Positions 19,027 through 28,133 of a DNA stretch of 64,000 nt are shown one piece after another (within the stretch, counting starts at the first letter, position 1; each line of letters starts with the position of its first letter). A program made the translations under genes and the position numbers. The notes under the pieces were generated by a model. It searched no databases and was not told where the DNA came from. It worked only from the letters and a program-made list of their open reading frames with translations. This DNA comes from Streptomyces sp. MST-110588 (GTDB lineage Bacteria > Actinomycetota > Actinomycetes > Streptomycetales > Streptomycetaceae), in the NCBI RefSeq assembly GCF_022695595.1, contig NZ_CP074380.1, positions 4,252,501-4,316,500 on the forward strand, read 5' to 3'.

Positions 19027-19887
19027 GTGACGATCTTAACGAGACTGACGCGGCAGGCAGACATACGCACGATCCGGTTCGGCGACGCGAAGCTGAGTTA
19101 TGTGCCTGACGGGTACGTCGGGCTGAAGCCGCGTGGGTGGTTTCCCGAGGCCAGTGACGCGGACTGGGAGACGTATCGCGAATACATCGGGCCCGATGGC
19201 TACTTGATGGCGAGCATCGGTGCGCTGCTGGTCGAGCGTGACGGGCGGGCGATTCTGATCGACGCGGGTGCCGGTGCCGAGACGATACGGATGGATCCGG
19301 ATCACCCTCACGTCGGCGATCTGCACTCCGGTGCCCTGGTGGACAGTCTCGCCCGCCTGGGCCGTACGCCTGCGGAGATCGAATCCATCGCCATCACCCA
19401 TCTGCACCTGGATCACATCGGCTGGGCGACCGAGCCGGCGTTCGCGGGCGCTGAGATCGTGATGTCCGAGCAGGAGTGGGCAGGGCGCGCGGTCTCGGTC
19501 CACCACGGCACGAGCGAGGCGGCATTGGCGGTGATGGAGCCGCGCCTGCGTACGGCCTCGGACGGCGAGGAGATCTTCCCGGGCGTACGGGTCCTGGCCA
19601 CCCCGGGCCACACGCCGGGTCACGCGGCATACGAGATCGCCGGTGACGAGGGGCGACGCGTGATCTTCTTCGGCGACGCGATGCACTCGTCCATCCAGAT
19701 CAACCACCCCGACTGGCACTCCGGCTCCGACGACGAGCGCCCCTTGGCCGCCAAGTCCCGCCACGCCCTGCTGGCGGAACTGACGAAGCCGGGAACCCTT
19801 GGCTTCGGCGTCCACTTCGCCGACATCCAGTTCGGCCACGTACGCCGGTCCGACACCGGCCTTAGCTGGAACCCCCTGAACGACTGA
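19027..19887 (+). CDS. MBL-fold metallo-hydrolase
   Basis: A 286-residue metallo-beta-lactamase-fold hydrolase with the metal motif THLHLDHIGW, further ligands in TPGHTPGHAAYE and FFGDAMHSS, and a final histidine in GVHFADIQFGHV. It resembles quorum-quenching-lactonase/ArsR-linked hydrolases of Streptomyces; the substrate is unknown. GTG at 19027 has no Shine-Dalgarno, fitting the leaderless promoter just upstream. Its 3' end overlaps the convergent DUF397 gene by 26 nt. Confidence 0.88.
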   Translation: MTILTRLTRQADIRTIRFGDAKLSYVPDGYVGLKPRGWFPEASDADWETYREYIGPDGYLMASIGALLVERDGRAILIDAGAGAETIRMDPDHPHVGDLHSGALVDSLARLGRTPAEIESIAITHLHLDHIGWATEPAFAGAEIVMSEQEWAGRAVSVHHGTSEAALAVMEPRLRTASDGEEIFPGVRVLATPGHTPGHAAYEIAGDEGRRVIFFGDAMHSSIQINHPDWHSGSDDERPLAAKSRHALLAELTKPGTLGFGVHFADIQFGHVRRSDTGLSWNPLND

Positions 19888-20071
19888 CGCCTGCCGCGCC
19901 CCGCCCCGCGCTCCGTACAAGCCCACGAAGCGCGGGCGCCGTGGTGGTGAGGGTGCTACCGGGTTCGCTGCTTTCCCGGAGGCTGATCGTGCCGTTCGGG
20001 TTGGCGGCAATCATCAGGCAGTTGCTGCCCTCCTGACAGTAGGAGGACTTCTGCCAGGCCGACGCGGGCAT
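19862..20071 (-). CDS. DUF397 domain-containing small protein
   Basis: A 69-residue protein with the DUF397 core WQKSSYCQEGSNCLMIAANP followed by SLRESSEPGSTLTTTAPALRGL. The C-terminal ~16 residues diverge from the usual ending. DUF397 proteins nearly always partner an adjacent XRE/DUF5753 regulator, here 12 nt upstream, and such pairs (WhiJ-like and AbaA-like) modulate development and antibiotic production in Streptomyces. The exact mechanism for this pair is not known to me. Confidence 0.85.
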   Translation of the reverse strand: MPASAWQKSSYCQEGSNCLMIAANPNGTISLRESSEPGSTLTTTAPALRGLVRSAGRGAAGVSRSGGSS

Positions 20072-20083
20072 AGCGGCTCCTGA

Positions 20084-20935
20084 TCAAAGGTTGCGGAGGA
20101 TACTGCGGAGGAAGTCACGCGAGCTGTCCGCACTGAGCGAGACTGCCTGCACCCTATCCATGATGCCGCGGTACTTGAGCAGTTGGGCTTCGGCGTCGAG
20201 GAAGACCACGCCGTGTGACTGATCCAAGTGGACGGTGTCGAGCTGTGGGATGGAGCCCCTTGCGTAACTGAAGGTCTGGCCCGACCCCGGGAAGGCCCCG
20301 GCGGTGAACGGGATCACCAGGACGGTGACGTTCTCCCGCTCGCTGATCTCCATGATGTGAGCCAGTTGTGCGCGGGTGACCTCCGTCCCGCCGAACTGCA
20401 TACGAAGCGCCGCCTCATGGATGATCGCTGTGTACGGGAGCGGAGAATCCCGGAACAGCACGGCCTGCCGCTTGATGCGATGTGAGACGCGGTGCTCGAT
20501 CTCCGGCGGCGGCAAGGGCGGGAAACTCTGTTCGAAGACGACGCGCGCATGGGCCACGGTCTGGAGGAGGCCGGGAATGCTGGAAGTCTGTGCGGTTCGC
20601 AGCTCGACCGCATAGTGCTCCAGCTCGGCCAGATCAAGCATGCCGGGCGGAAGAACACCTCGGTACTCCTCCCACCAGTGGCGGGTGCGTCCGCTGGGCA
20701 TCGACGCCAGGGCGTCGATCAGCTTCTTGTCCTGGCAGTCGTAGTTACAGGCGAGCGTTCGTATGCGATCCGCACTCACGGGGATGCGTCCGGTCTCGAT
20801 GTTGCTGATGCGTGCCTGGTTGCCACCGAGTAGTGCTCCCGCTTCGCGGGCTGTCAGGCCGGCCTTCTCACGCAGCTTGCGGAGTTCCGCTCCGAGGCGC
20901 TGCTGGCGGGCGGTCGGGGTCGTCCTCGGTGCCAT
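20084..20935 (-). CDS. XRE-family regulator with DUF5753 (Scr1/WhiJ-like)
   Basis: A 283-residue regulator. Residues 12-66 form an XRE helix-turn-helix (LRKLREKAGLTAREAGALLG, ARISNIETGRIPVS) and residues ~90-275 form the DUF5753 domain (WWEEYRGVLPPGMLDLAELE, SIPGLLQT, EAALRMQFGG). It is followed at once by its DUF397 partner and lies divergent from a HATPase-domain gene, reproducing the three-gene layout of WhiJ-type loci. It presumably represses from the 164-bp divergent region; no operator was identified. Confidence 0.9.
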   Translation of the reverse strand: MAPRTTPTARQQRLGAELRKLREKAGLTAREAGALLGGNQARISNIETGRIPVSADRIRTLACNYDCQDKKLIDALASMPSGRTRHWWEEYRGVLPPGMLDLAELEHYAVELRTAQTSSIPGLLQTVAHARVVFEQSFPPLPPPEIEHRVSHRIKRQAVLFRDSPLPYTAIIHEAALRMQFGGTEVTRAQLAHIMEISERENVTVLVIPFTAGAFPGSGQTFSYARGSIPQLDTVHLDQSHGVVFLDAEAQLLKYRGIMDRVQAVSLSADSSRDFLRSILRNL

Positions 20936-21099
20936 GAGCCCTCTCTTTTCGTTGGCGAGCAGTCTGCCGTGGCGGACTCCCTTGCACCAGGGGGATAGAT
21001 TCTGGCAGTTCGGTGAAATGCATCTAACCGACTCCGCTACGGTGTGTATCGCGTCACTTACCGCGTGGCGTCAACTGCCCGCTTGTATCGGAGACTTCC

Positions 21100-21540
21100 A
21101 TGTCCGGTGACTGGGAATACGCGCTCGAAATCCCCGACAACTCGCTTGCTCCGCGTGTCGCGCGGCGCGTGCTGCGGCTCATTCTCGAGGAGCACGGGGA
21201 GGAGCAACTGACCGACACGGCGGAGCTGTTGGCGTCCGAGTTGGTGACCAATGCGCATCGGCATGCCAAGGGGGGTGCGTCTGTGCGGGTCAAGCGGGTG
21301 GGGGAGCGGTTGCGGGTCAGTGTGTGGGACGGGAACCCGGAGCTGCCGGTGTTTGACGGGGCGCCGACGCCTGCGCCGGAGGCGGAAGCGGGGCGGGGGC
21401 TGGGACTGGTGCGGCTCTGTGCCGACAGCTATGGCGGGTTCTCGTTGGGGGCGGGGGCGTTCGGGGTGGGTGGAAAGTTGATCTGGTTTGAGTTGGGGAG
21501 AGGGGGCGGAGCGGGCGGGAGTCCGATCTTCGTGCCGTGA
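21100..21540 (+). CDS. ATP-binding protein (RsbW-like HATPase_c)
   Basis: A 146-residue GHKL ATPase/anti-sigma-like kinase. The N box is ELVTNAHRHA, the G1 region VWDGNPELP, and the G2 region AGRGLGLVRL. Stand-alone proteins of this kind either phosphorylate anti-anti-sigma factors or act with XRE/DUF397 partners; the divergent XRE/DUF397 pair favours the latter. The C-terminal tail is glycine-rich. ATG at 21100. Confidence 0.88.
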   Translation: MSGDWEYALEIPDNSLAPRVARRVLRLILEEHGEEQLTDTAELLASELVTNAHRHAKGGASVRVKRVGERLRVSVWDGNPELPVFDGAPTPAPEAEAGRGLGLVRLCADSYGGFSLGAGAFGVGGKLIWFELGRGGGAGGSPIFVP

Positions 21541-21551
21541 GGGGGGAGGGC

Positions 21552-21733
21552 TCAGTCTTCGTTGTGCGGGGTGGGATGTTGCGGTGATGACTGGGCGATC
21601 GTGACGATGCGTTGGAGGGCGCCAGGGCGGAGACCTGTTTGGACAGGGCGGAGTCACTGGTGTCGATCGTGTCCCGGAGGAAGCCGAACTCCACCCATTC
21701 GGCCGGTGCCAGCAGCGCGACGATCGACAGCCG
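21552..21733 (-). pseudogene. Remnant of a winged-helix (HTH_34-type) transcriptional regulator
   Basis: On the minus strand from 21733 the sequence reads RLSIVALLAP then EFGFLRDTIDTSDSALSKQV, the N-terminal half of a small actinobacterial winged-helix regulator, without a start codon (TGA TAG precede it in frame). After SAL the frame becomes meaningless, but a second frame at once reads ALQRIVTIAQSS and stops at 21552, resembling the C-terminal helix of the same family. The middle (~40 residues) is missing. The join lies at a GCCCT shared by both sides, suggesting an internal deletion. The gene cannot be functional. Confidence 0.65.
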
Positions 21734-21736
21734 CTA

Positions 21737-21928
21737 TCAGCGCGGCGGCGATGGTGTGGGGGCCGGGAGCTGGAGGAGCTGGGTGGAGAGCAGCAGAAGT
21801 ATGTACGCCGTGATGATGCCGGCCGACAGCCACAGGTAGAACATCAGCTCCGGGCCGGTCGGTTTCCTGCGTACGGGGGCCTGGCGGTGCTCCCGAGGGG
21901 TCCGCGGTCGGGTGAGTGGGATTACCAC
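21737..21928 (-). CDS. Small single-pass membrane protein, unknown function
   Basis: A 63-residue frame with a basic N-terminus (RPRTPREHRQAPVRRKP) and one membrane helix (FYLWLSAGIITAYILLLLST). GTG at 21928 overlaps the DUF4232 stop, so it may be coupled to it. The stop TGA TAG is followed in the same frame by the winged-helix remnant, so this could itself be the truncated end of a once larger unit. I do not recognise a family. Confidence 0.45.
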   Translation of the reverse strand: MVIPLTRPRTPREHRQAPVRRKPTGPELMFYLWLSAGIITAYILLLLSTQLLQLPAPTPSPPR

Positions 21929-22620
21929 TTCAGGGCGTCGTCCGGAGTCGTCTGCCAGTAGGTGACCTCGGCGGAGTCGTCGAGGTGGGTGTCCTTGGGG
22001 AGAGCGAGGCGGGCGGGGGCACCGGTGGAGCCGCCGGAGCGGTCGGCGAAGTAGACCGTGAGGTTACGGACCTTGTTGCCGTGACCGCCTTCGCCGGCGG
22101 CGCTGGAGAGGCGGATGCCCGCGTGACCGGACGCGCCCGGCTCCAGGGACACCACGGCCTGCGGCGTGCTGTCCTTCACGGGCGGGGTGGGGGCCTGGGC
22201 GTCGTCGAAGCGGAGGAAGGGGAACGCGTACAGGTCGCAGCGGGTGGAGCCGGTGTTGGTGGCGGTGAGCAGCAGGTGGTTGATGGGGCGGGTCACGCGC
22301 GACACGGTCAGCTTGGCGTTGGCCGCGGTGCAGGTGGTGGCACGGGCGGTGGAATGGGTGGTGGCGCGGGCGGTGACGTTCTTGGCGGGGGGCACCTGAG
22401 AGTCGCGCTTGGCCTGTGCGTATCGGACGTTCTGTGCGCTCTCCGTGCCGGGGGAGGGGAAGTGGTCCGGCGCGGCTGCGGAGGGGGCAGGTGCGGCGTC
22501 CGTCTTCTTGGCGTCGCTGCCGCTCTGGCAGGCGGACAGGGAGAGGGCGGTGACGGCCAGGGTGACGGAGGCGGCGATACGGGCCGTGCGGGAGCCGGTG
22601 CCGGTGAGGAGAGAGCGCAT
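21922..22620 (-). CDS. DUF4232 domain-containing lipoprotein
   Basis: A 232-residue secreted lipoprotein. The signal peptide (RTARIAASVTLAVTALSLSAC) ends in lipobox LSAC. A Ser/Ala/Thr-rich linker follows, then a DUF4232 beta-sandwich with paired cysteines (CTAANAKLTVSRV and STRCDLYAFPFLRF). Start at 22620 (MRSLLTGTGSR) with GGAGAA upstream; longer frames lack a ribosome site. DUF4232 proteins are abundant in Streptomyces envelopes and have no established biochemical role. Confidence 0.87.
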   Translation of the reverse strand: MRSLLTGTGSRTARIAASVTLAVTALSLSACQSGSDAKKTDAAPAPSAAAPDHFPSPGTESAQNVRYAQAKRDSQVPPAKNVTARATTHSTARATTCTAANAKLTVSRVTRPINHLLLTATNTGSTRCDLYAFPFLRFDDAQAPTPPVKDSTPQAVVSLEPGASGHAGIRLSSAAGEGGHGNKVRNLTVYFADRSGGSTGAPARLALPKDTHLDDSAEVTYWQTTPDDALKW

Positions 22621-22648
22621 GGGTGTTCTCCAGTTGTGTGGTGTCCGG

Positions 22649-22753
22649 TCAGGTGGTGCGGAGGAGGGTCGTGACGATCGCGGCACAGATGATGAGGACG
22701 GCCAGTGCCACGACGTCGGCCATTTCGAGTTCGGAGCGGAAACGGGTCCGCAT
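22649..22753 (-). CDS. Putative 34-residue membrane peptide upstream of the DUF4232 gene
   Basis: ATG at 22753, preceded by GGGAGC, opens a 34-codon frame: a charged head (MRTRFRSELEMADV) and one hydrophobic helix (VALAVLIICAAIVTTLL) ending RTT. It ends 28 nt before the DUF4232 start on the same strand, so co-transcription is likely. Supported only by the ribosome site, the transmembrane composition and the position. Confidence 0.4.
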   Translation of the reverse strand: MRTRFRSELEMADVVALAVLIICAAIVTTLLRTT

Positions 22754-22930
22754 CGGCTGCTCCCTGGTCAGGCGCTCGTTCGGTGTCCACACACTGGGCG
22801 ACGCTTCGTCCCGGCGGCCACACATGCCGGTTCATTCGGGACGCTGGAACGATTCCGCGTACGCTGACCAGGGGGAATGAGGCTTTCCTGGAACGCGGTT
22901 CCGGGACGGGGTGGGGGAGGAACAGCGGCT

Positions 22931-24487
22931 ATGACGTCCGAGACGGAAGAGTTCGCGGCGCTGCTACGGGGGCTCAAGGAGAAGTCGGGACGCAGCTACG
23001 GTGTCCTGGCCAAGCGGCTGCACATGAGTACGTCCACGCTGCACCGCTACTGCAACGGTGACGCGGTACCCGTGGAGTACGCGCCCGTGGAACGGCTCGC
23101 CCGGGTCTGCGGGGCGAGCCCGGAGGAGCTGGTCGAACTCCACCGTCGGTGGATCCTCGCCGACGCGACGCGGGGACGTAAGCCGGGTACGCATCCCGCG
23201 CCTGCGCCCGGGGCCGACGGTCCCGCACCTGTGTCCGGGGCCGACGGTCCCGCGCCGGTTGCTGCGGCGGATGACCCTGTCCGGGGTGAAGCCTCTCCCG
23301 AGGGAGGGGTGCCGGCCGGCGGTGCTACCGATGACAGCACGATCGATGCCAGTGGCAACGATGACAGTGGTGACAGTGACAGTGCCAACGATGGCGGCGT
23401 GGCCGGTGATGGTGCGGTGGGCCGGGACGCGACGGTCGGGGGCGGGGCGGTCGGGGGTGCGTCGGGTGTCGCCGTTTTCCCTGCCGTCCTGTCACCTCGG
23501 CGGACGCTTCCCAAGAAGCTGTGGCTTCCGCTCGCCGGGGCGGCGGTTGTGGCGCTCGCCGTACCGTTCATGGTGAACGGGTCAGACGTTTCCGGCAAGC
23601 GGTCCGCCGCCGCCACACGGGCCGACCGGGCGTCGGTGAGCGGGCAGGGTCCGGTCCCGGACGGAGCTGTCAGCCGGTCGCCGCAGGCCACCTCGGCAAC
23701 GGACCGCGTGGCGAAGAAGGCCGATGCGGGTACGAAGAAGGATTCCGGCCCCTCCGAGGGCCCGTCCGGCTCCGCGCCCGAGCCCGAGTCCGTCCCCGCC
23801 GCCGGGGACGGACGGCCCAAGGACGGCGGTCAGAGCGGCGGCGACGAGGGAGGCGACGACGAGCAGGGCGTGCCGCTGACCGTCGACGTACGGATGAACA
23901 ACTGGGACGACCGCTGCGGCCGTTGGTTCCTCCTCGACAAGCCGCCTGCCGAAGTGCCCCCGCCGCCCACCGAGCAGGGCACCCGTGGCTGGGCGAACGC
24001 CCTCGGCGCGGTGGCCGCCGGCCATCTGCGGATAGCGCTGGCGGTGCAGGGCAAGAGCGAACGGGCCGTGGTGCTGCATGCTCTGCATGTACGGGTGACC
24101 GGGCGCCGGGCGCCGGCGAGCGGGGCGATGTACAACATGGACGCCGGCTGCGGCGGCGGGCTGACCCCGGCCGCCTTCGACGTCGCCCTGGACGCCGCCG
24201 CCCCACTGCCCCGCCCGGTCGCCGGCATGCAGGGCGACAAGAAGATTCCGGCCACGGACTTCCCGTACAAGGTGTCCAGCAGCGACCCCCAGGTGCTGGA
24301 CGTCGACGCGCACACCGACCTCAACGACGTGAGCTGGTATCTGGAGCTGGAGTGGAGCAGCGGTGACCGCCGCGGGACGCTGCGCCTGGACGACCACGGC
24401 CGGCCGTTCCGTACGAGTGGGATGAAGGGGCGCCCGGTCTACACCTACCGATACGACCTCAACGTCTGGCGCCCGGAAGGTACCTGA
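22931..24487 (+). CDS. Membrane-anchored XRE-type helix-turn-helix protein
   Basis: A 518-residue protein. Residues 1-75 are an XRE-like DNA-binding domain (YGVLAKRLHMSTSTLHRYCNG). A long Ala/Gly/Asp/Ser linker follows, then one membrane helix (LWLPLAGAAVVALAVPFMV, ~196-214), a charged disordered stretch, and a C-terminal extracytoplasmic domain (~317-518; VRMNNWDDRCGRWFLLDKP, DVSWYLELEWSSGDRRG). The topology links DNA binding inside to an external domain, as in RodZ-like or one-component sensors. Many homologues occur in Streptomyces with no defined function. ATG at 22931 follows GGGGAGGA; the frame's earlier ATG at 22877 is not supported. Confidence 0.85.
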   Translation: MTSETEEFAALLRGLKEKSGRSYGVLAKRLHMSTSTLHRYCNGDAVPVEYAPVERLARVCGASPEELVELHRRWILADATRGRKPGTHPAPAPGADGPAPVSGADGPAPVAAADDPVRGEASPEGGVPAGGATDDSTIDASGNDDSGDSDSANDGGVAGDGAVGRDATVGGGAVGGASGVAVFPAVLSPRRTLPKKLWLPLAGAAVVALAVPFMVNGSDVSGKRSAAATRADRASVSGQGPVPDGAVSRSPQATSATDRVAKKADAGTKKDSGPSEGPSGSAPEPESVPAAGDGRPKDGGQSGGDEGGDDEQGVPLTVDVRMNNWDDRCGRWFLLDKPPAEVPPPPTEQGTRGWANALGAVAAGHLRIALAVQGKSERAVVLHALHVRVTGRRAPASGAMYNMDAGCGGGLTPAAFDVALDAAAPLPRPVAGMQGDKKIPATDFPYKVSSSDPQVLDVDAHTDLNDVSWYLELEWSSGDRRGTLRLDDHGRPFRTSGMKGRPVYTYRYDLNVWRPEGT

Positions 24488-24498
24488 CGACCGTATCC

Positions 24499-24575
24499 CC
24501 GCGCCCCCGACCGTAACCCCGCGCCCCGGCGCCCGGCCGCCCCCGTGTCCGTGAAGCGCGGGGTGCGGGGGCGCG
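24499..24575. terminator. Imperfect GC-rich hairpin between convergent genes
   Basis: CGCGCCCCCG...ACCCCGCGC (about 24500-24523) can pair with GCGCGGGGTGCGGGGGCGCG (24556-24575) with an internal loop. It lies between the XRE protein and the convergent serine hydrolase gene. Confidence 0.5.
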
Positions 24576-24692
24576 AGGCCGGGTACCGGGTGGGCGCCGG
24601 GTGGCCGCCCATGGCCACGGGGTAAGGACCGGCTCTCCTCTCCGGTGTCTCCGCGTACGGATTCCGGTGGACCAGGGGCCGTCAGAAACCGG

Positions 24693-25958
24693 TCAGGGCT
24701 TCTTCGCCGGGGCCGGTCCGGCGAAGGCGGCGAGGGCTATGCGGATGCCGGTGGCGGAGGCGGCGCTGTTGTCGGCGGCGGCCGTGCCCCCTGCGTAGAT
24801 ACCGCGCCACTTGAGGTCCGGGGTGGCGAAGACCCCACTCGTATAGCCCGGGTCGCTTCCCGTCTTGCCCCACAGCACCTTGCCGTTAGGCAGCGGGAAG
24901 GACATCAGGCCGACGCTGTAGCAGGCCGATCCCTTGTCGGGGCCCATGTTGCAGTTGGCGTTGTTCGTGTAGGGAAGCAGCTTGCCGTCGGCGTCCCGCG
25001 GCAGGGTGCGCAGCTCGGCGGCCTGGGCGGGCCGCAGCAGGCGGCCGTTGAACAGTCCGGTGACGAAGCGGTCGAGGTCGGCGGTGGTGGAGATCATGCT
25101 GGAGGGGTTGCCGCCCTGCTCGTTGACGTCGACCAGTTCGCCCCGGCCGTCCGGCGCATAGCCGGGGAGGTACGGGCGCGGCAGCCGTACGTCGCGGCCC
25201 GGCGCGGAGGTGTGCCGCATCTTCAGCGGCTTCAGGATGCGGGTGGTGAATTCACGCTTGAGGGAGTGGCCCGTGATCTCCTCTATGAGCTTGCCCGCGA
25301 CGCGGTAGGCGAAGGAGTTGTACTCCTGCTTCGTCCCGGGCTTGAAGTGCGGCGTGGGCGCAGGCCGGCCCTCGGGTCGCAGCGTCTGCTCGATCACCTG
25401 GTCGAAGGTGTAGTAGTCGTGGCGCTTGTCGACCGTCTCACCCGGGGCCGGTGCGGGTGCGCCTTCGAAGTCCTGCGGCAGCCCGCTGGTGTGGTTGAGC
25501 AACTGGCGGACGGTGACCGGATCGTAGGAGTCGGGCAGCAGACCCGGGAGGTAGTGCTGCACCGTCTCGTCGAGGTCCACCTTGCCCTCGGCGGAGAGCT
25601 GGAGCAGTACCACCGCCTCGAAGGTCTTGGCGATGCTGCCGATGCGGAAGTGGGCGTCGTCCTTCACCCGCTTGCCGGTGACGGCGTCGCCGGAGGTCCC
25701 CCGCCAGGACTCCCCGTCCTTGCTGACCCGGGCCACGACGTCCGCGACCCCGCCGCCGGGACGTATCGCGATCGCCTCGCGCAGCGCCGTACGGTTCAGC
25801 CCTTCACGCGCCTTGCCCGAGCCGGCCGCCTGGGCGGCGGGCGCGACCGCTCCGAGCGCCACGGTGGCGGCCGTCAGAGCAGCCAGGGCCGGAGCCAGGG
25901 CCAGAGCCAGGGACTGGGGCCGGTACCGCGACCGGGACCGGGACGAGGAACGGCGCAT
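24693..25958 (-). CDS. Secreted serine hydrolase (beta-lactamase / D-Ala-D-Ala carboxypeptidase family)
   Basis: A 421-residue exported class C beta-lactamase-like hydrolase. A long Sec-type signal (SLALALAPALAALTAATVAL, then PAAQA) is followed by the SxxK motif in GSIAKTFEA, a tyrosine motif in QEYNSFAY (Tyr-Asn-Ser rather than the usual YxN), HTSGLP, and KTG in LWGKTGSDPGY. Such proteins act as D-alanyl-D-alanine carboxypeptidases, esterases or peptidases in the envelope. Start at 25958 (MRRSSSRSR) with AGGAG upstream; the frame extends to 26027 without support. Confidence 0.9.
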   Translation of the reverse strand: MRRSSSRSRSRYRPQSLALALAPALAALTAATVALGAVAPAAQAAGSGKAREGLNRTALREAIAIRPGGGVADVVARVSKDGESWRGTSGDAVTGKRVKDDAHFRIGSIAKTFEAVVLLQLSAEGKVDLDETVQHYLPGLLPDSYDPVTVRQLLNHTSGLPQDFEGAPAPAPGETVDKRHDYYTFDQVIEQTLRPEGRPAPTPHFKPGTKQEYNSFAYRVAGKLIEEITGHSLKREFTTRILKPLKMRHTSAPGRDVRLPRPYLPGYAPDGRGELVDVNEQGGNPSSMISTTADLDRFVTGLFNGRLLRPAQAAELRTLPRDADGKLLPYTNNANCNMGPDKGSACYSVGLMSFPLPNGKVLWGKTGSDPGYTSGVFATPDLKWRGIYAGGTAAADNSAASATGIRIALAAFAGPAPAKKP

Positions 25959-26129
25959 GAGATCTCCTACCGGGGAACAGCGGTTGTCAGCGATTTCCAG
26001 AGCGATGAACCCTTCTGGAACTGACACCGAGTCTCCTCGGGCAAGATCACACCTACATCGGGGAAGTCCCTGACCGACCCCTGTGAGACCCCTGACATGA
26101 CATCAGGGGCCTCAAGCAGCAGCCAAGCC

Positions 26130-27908
26130 TCAGAGGCGCTCGGGCGTCCGGATGCCCAGCAGCGCCATGCCCCGGTGCAGCGTGCGCGCCGTCACTTCGC
26201 ACAGGAACAGGCGGTTCTCGATCTGCTCCTGGCCGCCCTCGGCCTTCAGGACCGGGCACTGCTCGTAGAAGGTCGTGAAGAGCGAGGCGAGCTGGTAGAG
26301 GTACGCGGCCAGCTTGTGCGGCTCGTAGGACGCGGCGACCTCGGTCACCGTCTCCCCGAACTGGTCGATGTGCAGGCCCAGCGCGCGCTCGGCCGGCGCC
26401 AGCGCCAGTTCCGGGTGGGCCTTGGGCGCGGCGCTTCCGGCGAGCCGGAAGATGGACCGCGTACGGGCGTAGGCGTACTGGATGTAGACGCTGGTGTCAC
26501 CGTTGAGCGAGACCATCTGGTCCAGGTCGAACTTGTAGTCACGGGCGGCGGCGGTGGACAGGTCCGCGTACTTCACCGCGCCGATGCCGACCTGCACGCC
26601 GTTCCCGGTGATCTCCTGCTCGCTCAGGCCGATCTTCTCGCCCTTTTCCCGCACGACGGCGGTGGCGCGCTCCACGGCCTCGTTCAGGAGGTCGGCCAGG
26701 CGGACCGTCTCGCCCTCACGGGTCTTGAACGGCTTGCCGTCCTTGCCCAGGACGGTGCCGAAGGCGAGGTGGACGGCTTTGACGTCCTCGTTCAGCCAGC
26801 CGGCCCGGCGCGCGGTCTCGAAGACCATCTTGAAGTGCAGGGACTGCCGGGCGTCCACGACGTACATGAGGGTGTCGGCGCCCAGGTTCTGTACGCGGTC
26901 GCGGATCGCGGAGAGGTCGGTGGCCGCGTAGCCGTAGCCGCCGTCGGACTTCTGGACGATCAGCGGTACGGGCTTGTCGTCCGGGCCCTTGATGTCGTCG
27001 AAGAAGACGCACAGCGCGCCCTCGGAGCGGACGGCGACACCGGACTCCTCCAGGAGCCGGCAGGTCTCCTCCAGCATGTCGTTGTATCCGGACTCGCCGA
27101 CGATGTCGGGGTCGCGGATCTCCATGTCGAGCTTGTCGAAGACCGAGTAGAAGTAGATCTTCGACTCGTCGACGAAGCGGCGCCACAGGGCGAGGGTCTC
27201 CTCGTCGCCCGCCTGGAGGTCGACCACCCGCGCCCGGGCCCGCGTCTTGAACTCCTCGTCGGAGTCGAACAGCGCGCGGGACGCCTTGTAGAGGCGGTTC
27301 AGGTTGGACATGGCCTCCTCACCGGAGACCTCGTCCTCACTCTTGTGGTCCAGCTCGTGGGGGTGCTCGATCAGGTACTGGATGAGCATGCCGAACTGGG
27401 TGCCCCAGTCGCCGATGTGGTGGCGGCGGACCACCTTCTCGCCGGTGAACTCAAGGATCTCCACCATCGCCGCGCCGATCACGGCGGACCGCAGGTGTCC
27501 GACGTGCATCTCCTTGGCCACGTTCGGCTGCGCGTAGTCAATCACCGTCGTGCCCGGCTTGTCCGCGTACGGAACGCCCAGACGGTCATCCTCGGCGCGG
27601 GCGGCCAGCGTCCGGACGATCGCCTCGTCGGAGACGGTGATGTTCAGGAAGCCGGGGCCGGAGACCTCGATCTCCTTGATCACGTCACCGGCGGCACCCG
27701 TGGGGATGCCCGCCACCACCTTGCCCGCCAGCTCGCGCGGGTTGCCCTTGAGCTTCTTGGCCAGCGCCAGCATGCCGTTGGCCTGGAAGTCGGCCCGGTC
27801 GCTACGTCGCAGCAGCGGGTCGGCCGCGCCGGCCTCCGGCAGGGCTGCCGAGAGGGCGTCCGCGACGCGCTGGTTGACCGTAGCCGCGAGGGAAGGGACC
27901 GAAGCCAT
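26130..27908 (-). CDS. argS: Arginyl-tRNA synthetase
   Basis: A 592-residue class I aminoacyl-tRNA synthetase. It has an N-terminal additional domain, the HIGH signature as [11 protein letters not shown] after [10 protein letters not shown], and DALPHA-type C-terminal helices ([47 protein letters not shown]). It charges tRNA(Arg). Start at 27908 ([12 protein letters not shown]); the frame runs to 27971 without a ribosome site. It is divergent from lysS across 225 bp that must hold promoters for both. Confidence 0.97.
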   Translation of the reverse strand: MASVPSLAATVNQRVADALSAALPEAGAADPLLRRSDRADFQANGMLALAKKLKGNPRELAGKVVAGIPTGAAGDVIKEIEVSGPGFLNITVSDEAIVRTLAARAEDDRLGVPYADKPGTTVIDYAQPNVAKEMHVGHLRSAVIGAAMVEILEFTGEKVVRRHHIGDWGTQFGMLIQYLIEHPHELDHKSEDEVSGEEAMSNLNRLYKASRALFDSDEEFKTRARARVVDLQAGDEETLALWRRFVDESKIYFYSVFDKLDMEIRDPDIVGESGYNDMLEETCRLLEESGVAVRSEGALCVFFDDIKGPDDKPVPLIVQKSDGGYGYAATDLSAIRDRVQNLGADTLMYVVDARQSLHFKMVFETARRAGWLNEDVKAVHLAFGTVLGKDGKPFKTREGETVRLADLLNEAVERATAVVREKGEKIGLSEQEITGNGVQVGIGAVKYADLSTAAARDYKFDLDQMVSLNGDTSVYIQYAYARTRSIFRLAGSAAPKAHPELALAPAERALGLHIDQFGETVTEVAASYEPHKLAAYLYQLASLFTTFYEQCPVLKAEGGQEQIENRLFLCEVTARTLHRGMALLGIRTPERL

Positions 27909-28133
27909 GAGGTGGGGCCGTTCCTGTAGAGGTTGAGGTGAGTCGACGTAATTATCCCACGGTGCCGCCACCCGTTTTCTCGTACGTTTCTCACACGGGT
28001 CCCTGCGCGGCGAGGGCCCGGAGGCCAGGACGGGCGACGGCGGAGCAACGCGGGAGGTGCCCCGCCCCGTCTGGGAGAATGACAGGCGCCAGCCTTACGA
28101 GAATCAAGCGTCAGCCTTACGAGAAAGAAGGAC

